Positions 26,294 to 37,500 of a stretch of 64,000 nucleotides of DNA are shown one piece after another. Source of the stretch: Mimachlamys varia. Taxonomy: Eukaryota; Mollusca; Bivalvia; Pectinida; Pectinidae. The notes beneath the pieces were generated by a model. The model made no database searches. It was not told the DNA's origin and saw only the letters and a list, made by a program, of their open reading frames with translations. The position numbers were made by a program, and so were the translations under genes. The stretch covers positions 8,511,432 through 8,575,431 of the forward strand of contig OX392540.1 of the NCBI GenBank assembly GCA_947623455.1. Direction: 5' to 3'. Numbering within the stretch: position 1 is the stretch's first letter; every line of letters begins with the position of its first letter.

Positions 26294-26934
26294 TTAAGCT
26301 ATTTACTGCCTTGTAGGCCTATCTCAAATCTCGTAATGGCGGTTGCCAAATGACAAGTAGTCTTATTGTCAATCATGCTATTAATTCCTTAACAGTAAAA
26401 CAGTAATTTATCAATGCATATTTTTGGATATCAATTACTGTAAAAATCTTAATCACGAAAATTTAATATTGTCAGTGAAAGCAGGGACATGCGTCCCTGA
26501 TGAAAGGCCCAATATACGTAACTTTCGGCAAAACTTGAAGAGAAAATCAAGTCTAATAACTTATAATGTTTATAGATTTAGTGTTAAAAATATCTTCAAT
26601 ATTTTAAATTTAGATTTTTATGTTACAGGCCCAATATACGTAACTTTCGGCAAAACTTGAAGAGAAAAGCAAGCCTAATAACTTATCATTTTTATAGATT
26701 TAGTTAAGATTAACTAATATCAGCAATATTCAAGATGAATTCTTTTGCGGTTACTGGTACAGCAGCAGTTGAAACACGCTATTTGTAAACACGCGTCCAT
26801 TTCAAACCGTCTTCTACCTTCGGTTTGTTGTTGAAGTGGGCCCCACTCGAATTGTTTTCAATTGATTTGAACAACAAGATCTGCATACCTTTTGGCTGCT
26901 GCTCAACCACCTGAGCCAATCAGACTACATGAGG

Positions 26935-29519
26935 TATGATACTTCAAAAAATAATGGGTGGTCGGGTGGTGCAGTGGATAGCGCACTTGCCTTTCACCAA
27001 TGCGACCGGGGTTCGATTCCCCGACCGGACGTGAAAAGGTATGGGGTCACCTGCTCGACCACGTGGGTTTTCTCCAGGTACTCCGGTTTCCTCCCACAAT
27101 AAGACCCCTCGCGCGCTAACATCCGGGCCAACAAATGTGATTAATATAAGTTGTATAACTTGTTTCATAATTGTTGTAAAATAAATCAAGTTTATATAAA
27201 AAGCTATAATATTTAACATATATTACAGGTTATGTTGAGTTATTTCAACTTTTCGCGGAACCACATTGCATATTTGCAACTGCAAAATATAGACATGTAG
27301 AAAATGCATTTCTGTCGTAAACTGTTGTTTTGGCCGGAGATCTTCTCCTACAGTTTTTAACTGATATCTTTCAAACTTATTAGGCTTAATCATCATGACA
27401 TGAAGTTTTGTTTTACCTGAATAACAGTTCAATTATATAATATTTACTAGAGCTATGGTCCTTTGAAACTTTTTTGTATTTTATTCAATTCCTCTAAAAT
27501 TTGGTATGATACTTCAAAAAATGATGGGTGGTCGGGTGGTGCAGTGGATAGCGCACTTGCCTTTCACCAATGCGGCCGGGGTTCGATTCCCCGACCGGAC
27601 GTGAAAAGGTATGGGGTCACCTGCTCGACCACGTGGGTTTTCTCCAGGTACTCCGGTTTCCTCCCACAATAAGACCCCTCGCGCGCTATCATCCGGGCCA
27701 ACAAATGTGATTAATATAAGTTGTATAACTTGTTTCATAATTGTTGTAAAATAAATCAAGTTTATATAAAAAGCTATAATATTTAACATATTACAGGTTA
27801 TGTTGAGTTATTTCAACTTTTCGCGGAACCACATTGCAATATTTGCAACTGCAAAATATAGACATTATGTAGAAAATGCATTTCTGTCGTAAACTGTTGT
27901 TTTGGCCGGAGATCTTCTACAGTTTTCAACTGATATCTTTCAAACTTATTAGGCTTAATCATCATGACATGAAGTTTTGTTTTCCTGAATAACAGTTCAA
28001 TTATATAATATTCACTAGAGCTATGGTCCTTTGAAACTTTTTTGTATTTTATTCAATTCCTCTAAAATTTGGTATGATACTTCAAAAAATGATGGGTGGT
28101 CGGGTGGTGCAGTGGATAGCGCACTTGCCTTTCACCAATGCGGCCGGGGTTCGATTCCCCGACCGGACATGAAAAGGTATGGGGTCACCTGCTCGACCAC
28201 GTGGGTTTTCTCCAGGTACTCCGGTTTCCTCCCACAATAAGACCCCTCGCGCGCTAACATCCGGGCCAACAAATGTGATTAATATAAGTTGTATAACTTG
28301 TTTCATAATTGTTGTAAAATAAATCAAGTTTATATAAAAAGCTATAATATTTAACATATATTACAGGTTATGTTGATTTATTTCAACTTTTCGCAGAACC
28401 ACATTGCAATATTTGCAACTGCAAAATATAGACATTATGTAGAAAATGCATTTCTGTCGTAAACTGTTGTTTTGGCCGGAGATCTTCTCCTACAGTTTTT
28501 AACTGATATCTTTCAAACTTATTAGGCTTAATCATCATGACATGAAGTTTTGTTTTCCTGAATAACAGTTCAATTATATAATATTCACTAGAGCTATGGT
28601 CCTTTGAAACTTTTTTGTATTTTATTCAATTCCTCTAAAATTTGGTATGATACTTCAAAAAATGATGGGTGGTCGGGTGGTGCAGTGGATAGCGCACTTG
28701 CCTTTCACCAATGCGGCCGGGGTTCGAATCCCCGACCGGACGTGAAAAGGTATGGGGTCACCTGCTCGACCACGTGGGTTTTCTCCAGGTACTCCGGTTT
28801 CCTCCCACAATAAGACCCCTCGCGCGCTAACATCCGGGCCAACAAATGTGATTAATATAAGTTGTATAACTTGTTTCATAATTGTTGTAAAATAAATCAA
28901 GTTTATATAAAAAGCTATAATATTTAACATATATTACAGGTTATGTTGAGTTATTTCAACTTTTCGCGGAACCACATTGCATATTTGCAACTGCAAAATA
29001 TAGACATTATGTAGAAAATGCATTTAAAAACTGTAGGAGAAGATCTCTGGCCAAAACAACAGTTTTGACAGAAATGCATTTTCTACATAATGTCTATATT
29101 TTGCAGTTGCAAATATGCAATGTGGTTCCGCGAAAAGTTGAAATAACTCAACATAACCTGTAATATATGTTAAATATTATAGCTTTTTATATAAACTTGA
29201 TTTATTTTACAACAATTATGAAACAAGTTATACAACTTATATTAATCACATTTGTTGGCCCGGATGTTAGCGCGCGAGGGGTCTTATTGTGGGAGGAAAC
29301 CGGAGTACCTGGAGAAAACCCACGTGGTCAAGCAGGTGACCCCATACCTTTTCACGTCCGGTCGGGGAATCGAACCCCGGCCGCATTGGTGAAAGGCAAG
29401 TGCGCTATCCACTGCACCACCCGACCACCCATCATTTTTTGAAGTATCATACCAAATTTTAGAGGAATTGAATAAAATACAAAAAAGTTTCAAAGGACCA
29501 TAGCTCTAGTAAATATTAT
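26935..29519. repeat. Composite satellite array 3
   Basis: Four forward units (SINE heads near 26961, 27531, 28099 and 28672) and one inverted unit (tRNA-like head at about 29356-29426, minus strand), unit for unit the same as array 2. The palindrome is at 28431-29666. Confidence 0.9.
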
Positions 29520-29782
29520 ATAATTGAACTGTTATTCAGGAAAACAAAACTTCATGTCATGATGATTAAGCCTAATAACTTTGAAAGATATCAGTTAAAA
29601 ACTGTATGAGAATATCTCCGGCCAAAACAACAGTTTACGACAGAAATGCATTTTCTACATAATGTCTAGGGTAGGTTGTCTCCCTTGATGCTATTAGGAA
29701 GTTTTTATAGTGGGTAGTATTTTTACATAACATACATACTGTGAATATGTGTACAAGCCTAAATCATTTTAGAACGTAACAA

Positions 29783-29974
29783 CTACCGGCGTTCTGTGTT
29801 ATATTTCAACAACATGATAGTGCATATATAATGACACCAGGCACAGCCCTTGTGCAAACGTTCTGCCAACACGGATAACTCTACCACTCGCCGACTCTCT
29901 CTCCAGTTTGAGAAAACATGGCCAGTTGTACATTTGCTTTGAAGTCCACTTTTCACAGCGTTATAATTATCCAA
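29783..29974 (-). pseudogene. Fragment of Mutator-like transposase domain protein (copy 3)
   Basis: Same broken fragment as at 16909 and 23348, translation unchanged. Confidence 0.4.
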
Positions 29975-31991
29975 TTGAATTGAAAGTTGGTCACATTGTT
30001 CAAACCATCATACTTAATACCTTACCACAATTTAAATGAAATCGTGTAACATGTTTTGCTGTTTGGGGGCAAAAACATGGGAATTTTGAGAATTTGCGTT
30101 AAAGTCCACTTTTTATAGTGTCACTGATTTCAGATTCATTTGAAACTTTCAGTAACTACTGATATGATCATACTGAACACCGTAATGAGATTTGGAGGAA
30201 ATTTATTTGAAGGTTCTGCTGTTTTGGGGCAAAAACATGGGAATTTTGAGAATTTGCGTTAAAGTCCACTTTTTATAGTGTGAATGATATCGGATTCAAT
30301 TGAAAGTTATGGTAGTTACTAATATTATCATACTGAAGATCACCTTACTGAAATTTGGAGGAAATATTGGGGTAAAAACATGTGAATTTTGAGAATTACG
30401 TTAGCATCCACTATTTATAGTGTTATTGATATGTAATTAAATTGAAACTTGGCTATGTTACAGATATAATCTTGCTGTATGTATTTTGTCATACTAATTT
30501 TTACATTGGGACTTAAACATTATCGGCAAAGCGGGAAAGGCGAGATATATAATTACGCCTAATTCTTGTATCCGAATGGATCGTCTGTGTTAAAAATATC
30601 TTCAATATTTCATGAATTTGAAATTTTAAAAAAATGTATGGCAATTGAATATTTCCCTCATTTGAAGAAGGCCTAAAACTTGTATCCAAATGGATCGTCT
30701 GTGTTAAAAATATCTTCAATATTTCATGAATTCAAGATTTTTGAAAAATGTATGGCAATTGAATATTTCCCTCGTTTGAAGAAAAATGTTGGGTCTTTTT
30801 TTACCGGGTTTTACAATCTGTTTTCAACCAATAATCCTTTAAGGTCGTTGGTGTGCGATTTTACTGGATAGGTTGATATTGAATAAAAGCGTTAAATATC
30901 ATTATTTTGTCTGAACCTTGCCTCTCAATTTTCCCACAACATACTGTTATATTAGATTTTAGTGTTAACACTCTCATTAGTTTTTAACTTTTGTCAATGT
31001 CTCTTGTGTAAAAACGTTTGTATGGCCTATTCCATCATTCATTCAAATCTTATCGTTTTTAAACCAGAAATAGCTCCATCCGAATGGATCTTCCGTGTTA
31101 AAAATATCTTCAATATTGTACATTTTGATATTCATGTTAAATTTCTGATCATCTTTATCACTGCAAATTCATTGAAGCTTTCTAAAACACGTATGGCAAA
31201 TGAATATTTCCCTCAATTTATGTAAAATGTTGGTCTTCTGACCAGGTTTTACAATTTGTTTTCAACCAAACAATCCTTTAAGATCGTTGGTGTGCGATTT
31301 TACTGGAAAGGTTGATGTTGAATAAAAGTATTAAAAATCATTATTTTGTCTGAACATGGCCTCTCAATTTTCCCACAACATACTGTTTTATTTGATTTTA
31401 GTGTAAACACTCTCGTTAAGTTTTAAACCTTTGTCAATGTCTGCATGTCAAAACGCTAGTATGGTCTATTCCTGCCCAATCACTGATTCAAATGAAAGTC
31501 ACATGAAATAAGAAATTATATTTTATAAACACCACTACCGTATTTTACCGGGAATAAGCCCCCTCTCACGAATAAGCCCCCTCCCCACTTTGGCAAAGGT
31601 TCTTGGAACAGGGTGGGGAGCCTGGGAATCAGCCCCACCCTAAATTTTGTCTTTCTCTCAATAAAAAGCATGTTATTTTCTTATAATTTAGTGTCTGAAC
31701 ATAAAATTTATCTGTGTGCAAAATAAAATATCTTTAAGGCTAAACTTGAAATAAATCATTGTTTAGCTGGTGTTGAGAACACCATACTTTCATGTTTGAA
31801 CTGGTTGTGCATTTTGCAAGCTTTGAAGAAAAAACGAAATATTAGTGTTTTTTGGAAGACTTTCATCCATAAATACATGTCTCTTGCTCTTAATGCTTCC
31901 AGACTCAATGCAGATAAGTTGGTTTGTTGTTTTTGTATGATTCATGCATTGGTTTTGTATTAATTTTACCTTGTTTACTCAAATCTCTTAA

Positions 31992-32724
31992 CTCTTTCCG
32001 TACTCATGACGCCTTGAGAGGTCATAAAAAAGTGCTCCCGTATCCTTCATGACGCCTTGAGACGTCAAGAAAAACGTGTTTAACTCGCTCGTTTGGAGTG
32101 TTTGTACGAAGGAGAAATAATAAATATCAAAAAGATAATCAAAACATTCAATATTACTTATAACAAGCGCAACTATTTGTTATAATAGTCCTTTTCACAG
32201 AAAACGGCAGGTTTTTATCGAGTTCAGTCCAAGTTGTTTACACTGACAACAAAATGGCGGACCCAGATTTTACTTTCGATTTCAAGGCATTAATGACGGT
32301 AAAAACGGCAAAAAAGTAGTAAAAACGTTCACAAATATACCAAGGAGTACAAATTATTGTCAAAATAAAACAAGAATAAGTTTAACGTGTTTTCGCAATG
32401 AAATAAAAGGGTTACGATGAGGTGATATTCCACACGTGTGACACGGTGAACAGATAAACAGTTCGACTTCCTGTCATTCTACCGGATGATTTCGTCATGT
32501 ATTCTCGTAGATACTTGATAAACATGTTTCTGCCGATTTCATACAATGCATTTCAACAAATAAATGACAACGTACCGGACATATAAGCACCAGACAGCCG
32601 TAAGTCAACCTTTAATCAAAGCGGTAGCATTCCGCCATGTGCTCTGAAAAGCGTCATGCGCAAAGGATGAACCGATGATCACTTCCGGGTAGCGAGCGGG
32701 AAATTTGAACGAGTACGGAAAGAG
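31992..32724. mobile_element. piggyBac-like MITE, copy 3, with both TTAA sites
   Basis: This is the best preserved copy. TTAA at 31988-31991 and 32725-32728 flank perfect 14-bp inverted ends CTCTTTCCGTACTC/GAGTACGGAAAGAG. It is 733 bp long. It contains the 21-codon ORF at 32254-32319. Confidence 0.75.
32254..32319 (+). CDS. 21-codon ORF inside MITE (copy 3)
   Basis: Same peptide as at 18946, although surrounding sequence in this copy has several substitutions. That is weak evidence at best for constraint. Confidence 0.2.
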   Translation: MADPDFTFDFKALMTVKTAKK

Positions 32725-33381
32725 TTAAGCTATTTACTGCCTACAATTGTAGGCCTATCTCAAATCTCGTAATGGCGGTTGCCAAATGACAAGTAGTCTT
32801 ATTGTCAATCATGCTATTAATTCCTTAACAGTAAAACAGTAATTTATCAATGCATATTTTTGGATATCAATTACTGTAAAAATCTTAATCACGAAAATTT
32901 AATATTGTCAGTGAAAGCAGGGACATGCGTCCCTGATGAAAGGCCCAATATACGTAACTTTCGGCAAAACTTGAAGCGAAAATCAAGTCTAATAACTTAT
33001 ATAATGTTTATAGATTTAGTGTTAAAAATATCTTCAATATTTTAAATTTAGATTTTTATGTTACAGGCCCAATATACGTAACTTTCGGCAAAACTTGAAG
33101 AGAAAAGCAAGCCTAATAACTTATCATTTTTATAGATTTAGTTAAGATTAACTAATATCAGCAATATTCAAGATGAATTCTTTCGCGGTTACCGGTACAG
33201 CAGCAGTTGAAACACGCTATTTGTAAACACACGTCCATTTCAAACCGTCTTCTACCTTCGGTTTGTTGTTGAAGTGGGCCCCACTTGAATTGTTTTCAAT
33301 TGATTTGATTTTTTTGAACAACAAGATCTGCATACCTTTTGGCTGCTGCTCAACCACCTGAGCCAATCAGACTACATGAGT

Positions 33382-33911
33382 TTGGTTTTCAACCGATTTC
33401 TTTCAAACTTGCTAGGCTTAACCACCATAACATGAAGTTGTGTTTTCCTGAATATTCACTAGACCTTTGGGACGCAATTTCGGGCATTATTAATTAGAAA
33501 ACGTCGGAACCTTTTTGTGTTTAATTCCTCTAAAATTTGGTATGGTTATGTTGAGTTATTTCAACTTTTCGCGTAACAGCATTGCATAATTGCAATTGCA
33601 AAATATAGGCATTATGTAGAAAATGCATTTCTGTTGTAAACTGTTGTTTGTCTGGAGATTGTCTTCTACAGGTTTCAATCGATATCTTTCAAACTTGCTA
33701 GGTTTAATCATTATGACATGAAGTTGTGTTTTCCTGAATGACAATTTAATTCAACAATATTTACTAGAGTTATGGCTCTTTAGGACTTTATATCTGATGC
33801 AGTTTTCAAATATTATGTAGAAAGTGTCAGAACTTTCTTTGTGTTTCCATACCATTATACTTCCGATAGGGTACGACGGGCGTATCATGCCTCCGCTTGA
33901 GGTGCTCTTGT
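33382..33911 (+). mobile_element. 3' part of the parental element of the satellite
   Basis: Holds one partial (33382-33543) and one full SINE-free monomer (from 33544) related to the AT-rich half of the 573-bp satellite. A unique tail ends ATCATGCCTCCGCTTGAGG, then TGCTCTTGT at 33911. The terminal hairpin (CCTC-CGCTT-GAGG) followed by CTCTTGT matches the 3' ends of the three complete Helentron-like elements here, so the satellite began as internal tandem repeats of such an element. Confidence 0.6.
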
Positions 33912-34215
33912 TAAGAATAAGATTTAAGTAGTCTGTTGGTACATAAACAAAATAAGACTTTATAAAAGTTAGTCCTCAGATGTGCTCTGTCAAAAACGGA
34001 TTTTAATCTGGTAAAAAAAAACCTCGAAAGTTGCATATAGCATGATAATGGAACTTTACGGTCATTAAATGAAGTAGTCATTGCTATGAACGAACTCATC
34101 AAACTCGCAAATAAGAACATGAAAAATTTAAAAATATATTTTTCGATTTTGAAGACGGTCACCTTTAGGTCGAAACGGGCCAAAATGCACCATACCTCTT
34201 TAGAAATCATACTTG
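33912..34215. other. Unassigned AT-rich sequence
   Basis: A 102-aa minus-strand frame crosses this stretch but has no domain; it is rich in F, L and S as expected of AT-rich antisense reading. Nothing else was recognised. Confidence 0.5.
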
Positions 34216-34490
34216 CCATGTTTCTTGTGATATTGCCAAGGCTTTGAAAATCTATGGTAAAAATGGAACACTTTTAAATTGGTTATCTTATTTCGTACAG
34301 AATTGTCACCAATTCGTCTTCATACACAATGTTTCTTCTAATACTAAAATAACTAATGCTGGTGACCACAAGGTTCTGTCCTAGGTCCTCTTCTAATTCT
34401 CCTGCAAATTAACGATATTACGGATAACCTCGTCTGTCTCTCTTGTCTATTTGCTGGTGAAATTTCCTTAACAGTATCTTCTTCTGAATT
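34216..34490 (+). pseudogene. Decayed non-LTR retrotransposon reverse transcriptase fragment
   Basis: Plus-strand reading gives the order of motifs of the RT palm: CDIAKALK (where CDVSKAFD is usual), GTLLNWLSYF, ITNAGD (usual INAGVPQG), a stop/frame break, GPLLILLQINDIT (usual GPLLFLIYINDIS) and LFAGE in place of the catalytic FADD. The catalytic acidic pair is lost and a stop lies in the PQGS region, so it is inactive. It resembles Jockey/CR1-type elements, but the clade cannot be set from 90 residues. Confidence 0.6.
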
Positions 34491-34536
34491 TGACTAGAAA
34501 CTACAACTTTTTTCTAACAAAACTGCTCACCATTTT

Positions 34537-37500
34537 TAGGTCATCTGACCCGAAGGGTCTGGATGACCTATAGCCATCATGCTCCGTCCGTCATTGTCCG
34601 CCGTGCGCCGTCCGTAAACTTTTCACATTTTAAACTTCTTCTCAAGTTCCACCAGTGGGATTGTACTGAAACTTGACAGAAATGATCCTGAGATGGTCCC
34701 GACCAAGTGTTCTTATTTTTCGGGCCGGTCAGAAATCCAAGATGGCCGCCATGGCCGCCATTTTGAAAACACATTTTAAACTTCTTCTTCTCAAGTTCCA
34801 CCAGTGGGATTGCACTGAAACTTGACAGAAACGATCCTGAGATGGTCCCGACCAAGTGTTCTTATTTTTCGGGCTGGTCAGAAATCCAAGATGGCCGCCA
34901 TTTTGAAAACACATTTTAAACTTCTTCTCAAGTTCCACCAGTGGGATTGCACTGAAACTTGACAGAAATGATCCTGACATCGTCTTGACCAAGTGTTCTT
35001 ATTTTTCAGGCTGGTCAGAAATCCAAGATGGCCGCCATGATCGCCATTTTGAAAACACATTTTAAACTTCTTCTCAAGTTCCACCAGTGGGATTGCACTG
35101 AAACTTGACAGAAATGATCCTGACATCGTCTTGACCAAGTGTTCTTATTTTTTCGGGCCGGTCAGAAATCCAAGATGGCCGCCATGACCGCCATTTTGAA
35201 AACACATTTTAAACTTCTTCTCAAGTTCCACCAGTGGGATTGCACTGAAACTTGACAGAAATGATCCTGAGATGGTCCCGACCAAGTGTTTTTATTTTTC
35301 GGGCCGGTCAGAAATCCAAGATGACCGCCATTTTGAAAACACATTTTAAACTTCTTCTCAAGTTCCACCAGTGGGATTGCACTGAAACTTGACAGAAATG
35401 ATCCTGACATTGTCTTGACCAAGTGTTCTTATTTTTCGGGCCAGTCAGAAATCCAAGATGGCCGCCATGATCGCCATTTTGAAAACACATTTTAAACTTC
35501 TTCTCAAGTTCAACACGTGGGATTGCACTGAAACTTGACAGAAATGATCCTGAGATGGTCCCGACCAAGTGATCTTATTTATCGGGCCGGTCAGAAATCC
35601 AAGATAGCCGCCATGATCGCCATTTTGAAAACACATTGTAAACTTCTTCTCAAGGTTCACCAGTGGGATTGCACTGAAACTTGACAGAAATGATCCTGAG
35701 ATGGTCCCGACCAAGTGTTATTATTTTTCGGGCCGGTTTGAAATCCAAGATGGCCGCCATGACCGCCATTTTGAAAACACATTTTAAACTTCTTCTCAAG
35801 TTCCACCAGTGGGATTGCACTGAAACTTGACAGAAATGATCCTGACATCGTCTTGACCAAGTGTCCTTATTTTTCAGGCTGGTCAGAAATCCAAGATGGC
35901 CGCCATGATCGCCATTTTGAAAACACATTTTAAACTTCTTCTCAAGTTCCACCAGTGGGATTGCACTGAAACTTGACAGAAATGATCCTGACATCGTCTT
36001 GACCAAGTGTTCTTATTTTTCGGGCTGGTCAGAAATCCAAGATGGCCGCCATGACCGCCATTTTGAAAACACATTTTAAACTTCTTCTCAAGTTCCACCA
36101 GTGGGATTGCACTGAAACTTGACAGAAATGATCCTGAGATGGTCCCGACCAAGTGTTTTTATTTTTCGGGCCGGTCAGAAATCCAAGATGACCGCCATTT
36201 TGAAAACACATTTTAAACTTCTTCTCAAGTTCCACCAGTGGGATTGCACTGAAACTTGACAGAAATGATCCTGACATTGTCTTGACCAAGTGTTCTTATT
36301 TTTCGGGCCAGTCAGAAATCCAAGATGGCCGCCATGATCGCCATTTTGAAAACACATTTTAAACTTCTTCTCAAGTTCAACACGTGGGATTGCACTGAAA
36401 CTTGACAGAAATGATCCTGAGATGGTCCCGACCAAGTGTTCTTATTTATCGGGCCGGTCAGAAATCCAAGATAGCCGCCATGATCGCCATTTTGAAAACA
36501 CATTGTAAACTTCTTCTCAAGGTTCACCAGTGGGATTGCACTGAAACTTGACAGAAATGATCCTGAGATGGTCCCGACCAAGTGTTATTATTTTTCGGGC
36601 CGGTTTGAAATCCAAGATGGCCGCCATGACCGCCATTTTGAAAACACATTTTAAACTTCTTCTCAAGTTCCACCAGTGGGATTGCACTGAAACTTGACAG
36701 AAATGATCCTGACATCGTCTTGACCAAGTGTCCTTATTTTTCAGGCTGGTCAGAAATCCAAGATGGCCGCCATGATCGCCATTTTGAAAACACATTTTAA
36801 ACTTCTTCTCAAGTTCCACCAGTGGGATTGCACTGAAACTTGACAGAAATGATCCTGACATCGTCTTGACCAAGTGTTCTTATTTTTCGGGCTGGTCAGA
36901 AATCCAAGATGGCCGCCATGACCGCCATTTTGAAAACACATTTTAAACTTCTTCTCAAGTTCCACCAGTGGGATTGCACTGAAACTTGACAGAAATGATC
37001 CTGAGATGGTCCCGACCAAGTGTTCTTATTTATCGGGCTGGTCAGAAATCCAAGATGGCCGCCATTTTGAAAACGCATTTTAAACTTCTTCTGAAGTTCC
37101 ACCAGTGGGATTGCACTGAAACCTGACAGAAATGATCCTGAGATGGTCCCGACCAAGTGTTCTTATATTTCGGGCCGGTCAGAAATCCAAGATGGCCGCC
37201 ATGACCGTCATTTTGAAAACGCATTTTAAACTTCTTCTCGAGTTCCACCTTTGGGATTGCACTGAAACTTGACAGAAATGATCCTGACATCGTCTTGACC
37301 AAGTGTTCTTTTTTTTCGGGCTGGTCAGAAATCCAAGATGGCCGCCATGATCGCCATTTTGAAAACACATTTTAAACTTCTTCTCAAGTTCAACACGTGG
37401 GATTGCACTGAAACTTGACAGAAATGATCCTGAGATGGTCCCGACCAAGTGTTCTTATTTATCGGGCCGGTCAGAAATCCAAGATAGCCGCCATGATCGC

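Larger units (their letters stand above)
23085..29519. repeat. Macro-unit copy 2 (spacer + satellite block)
   Basis: Second copy, 6435 bp. It has the two-part 438-bp repeat (about 24040-24980) and all spacer features of copy 1. At 26934 the sequence jumps from ...TACATGAG directly to GTATGATACTTC, deleting about 440 bp of parental monomer kept in copies 1 and 3. The Helentron-like insertion is absent (empty site at 23084/23085). Confidence 0.9.
29520..33911. repeat. Macro-unit copy 3 (partial, ends in parental element)
   Basis: Third copy, lacking the satellite block: after the spacer it continues into SINE-free parental sequence (33382 on) and the end of that element. It differs from copies 1 and 2 at more sites (for example 31532-31630, 32095, 32620-32670, 32742 and 33296-33320). 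It also keeps the intact left TTAA of the MITE, so it is the oldest or least homogenised copy. Confidence 0.9.

Noticed and set aside
229..29493. Families of 91-aa, 69-aa and 70-aa ORFs repeated dozens of times on both strands
   Set aside because: They lie antisense to or across the tRNA-like SINE and its monomer. Their only conserved part is the SINE DNA, and no protein domain fits.
33911..34219. 102-aa minus-strand ORF
   Set aside because: No domain; AT-rich antisense reading next to a plus-strand reverse transcriptase relic.
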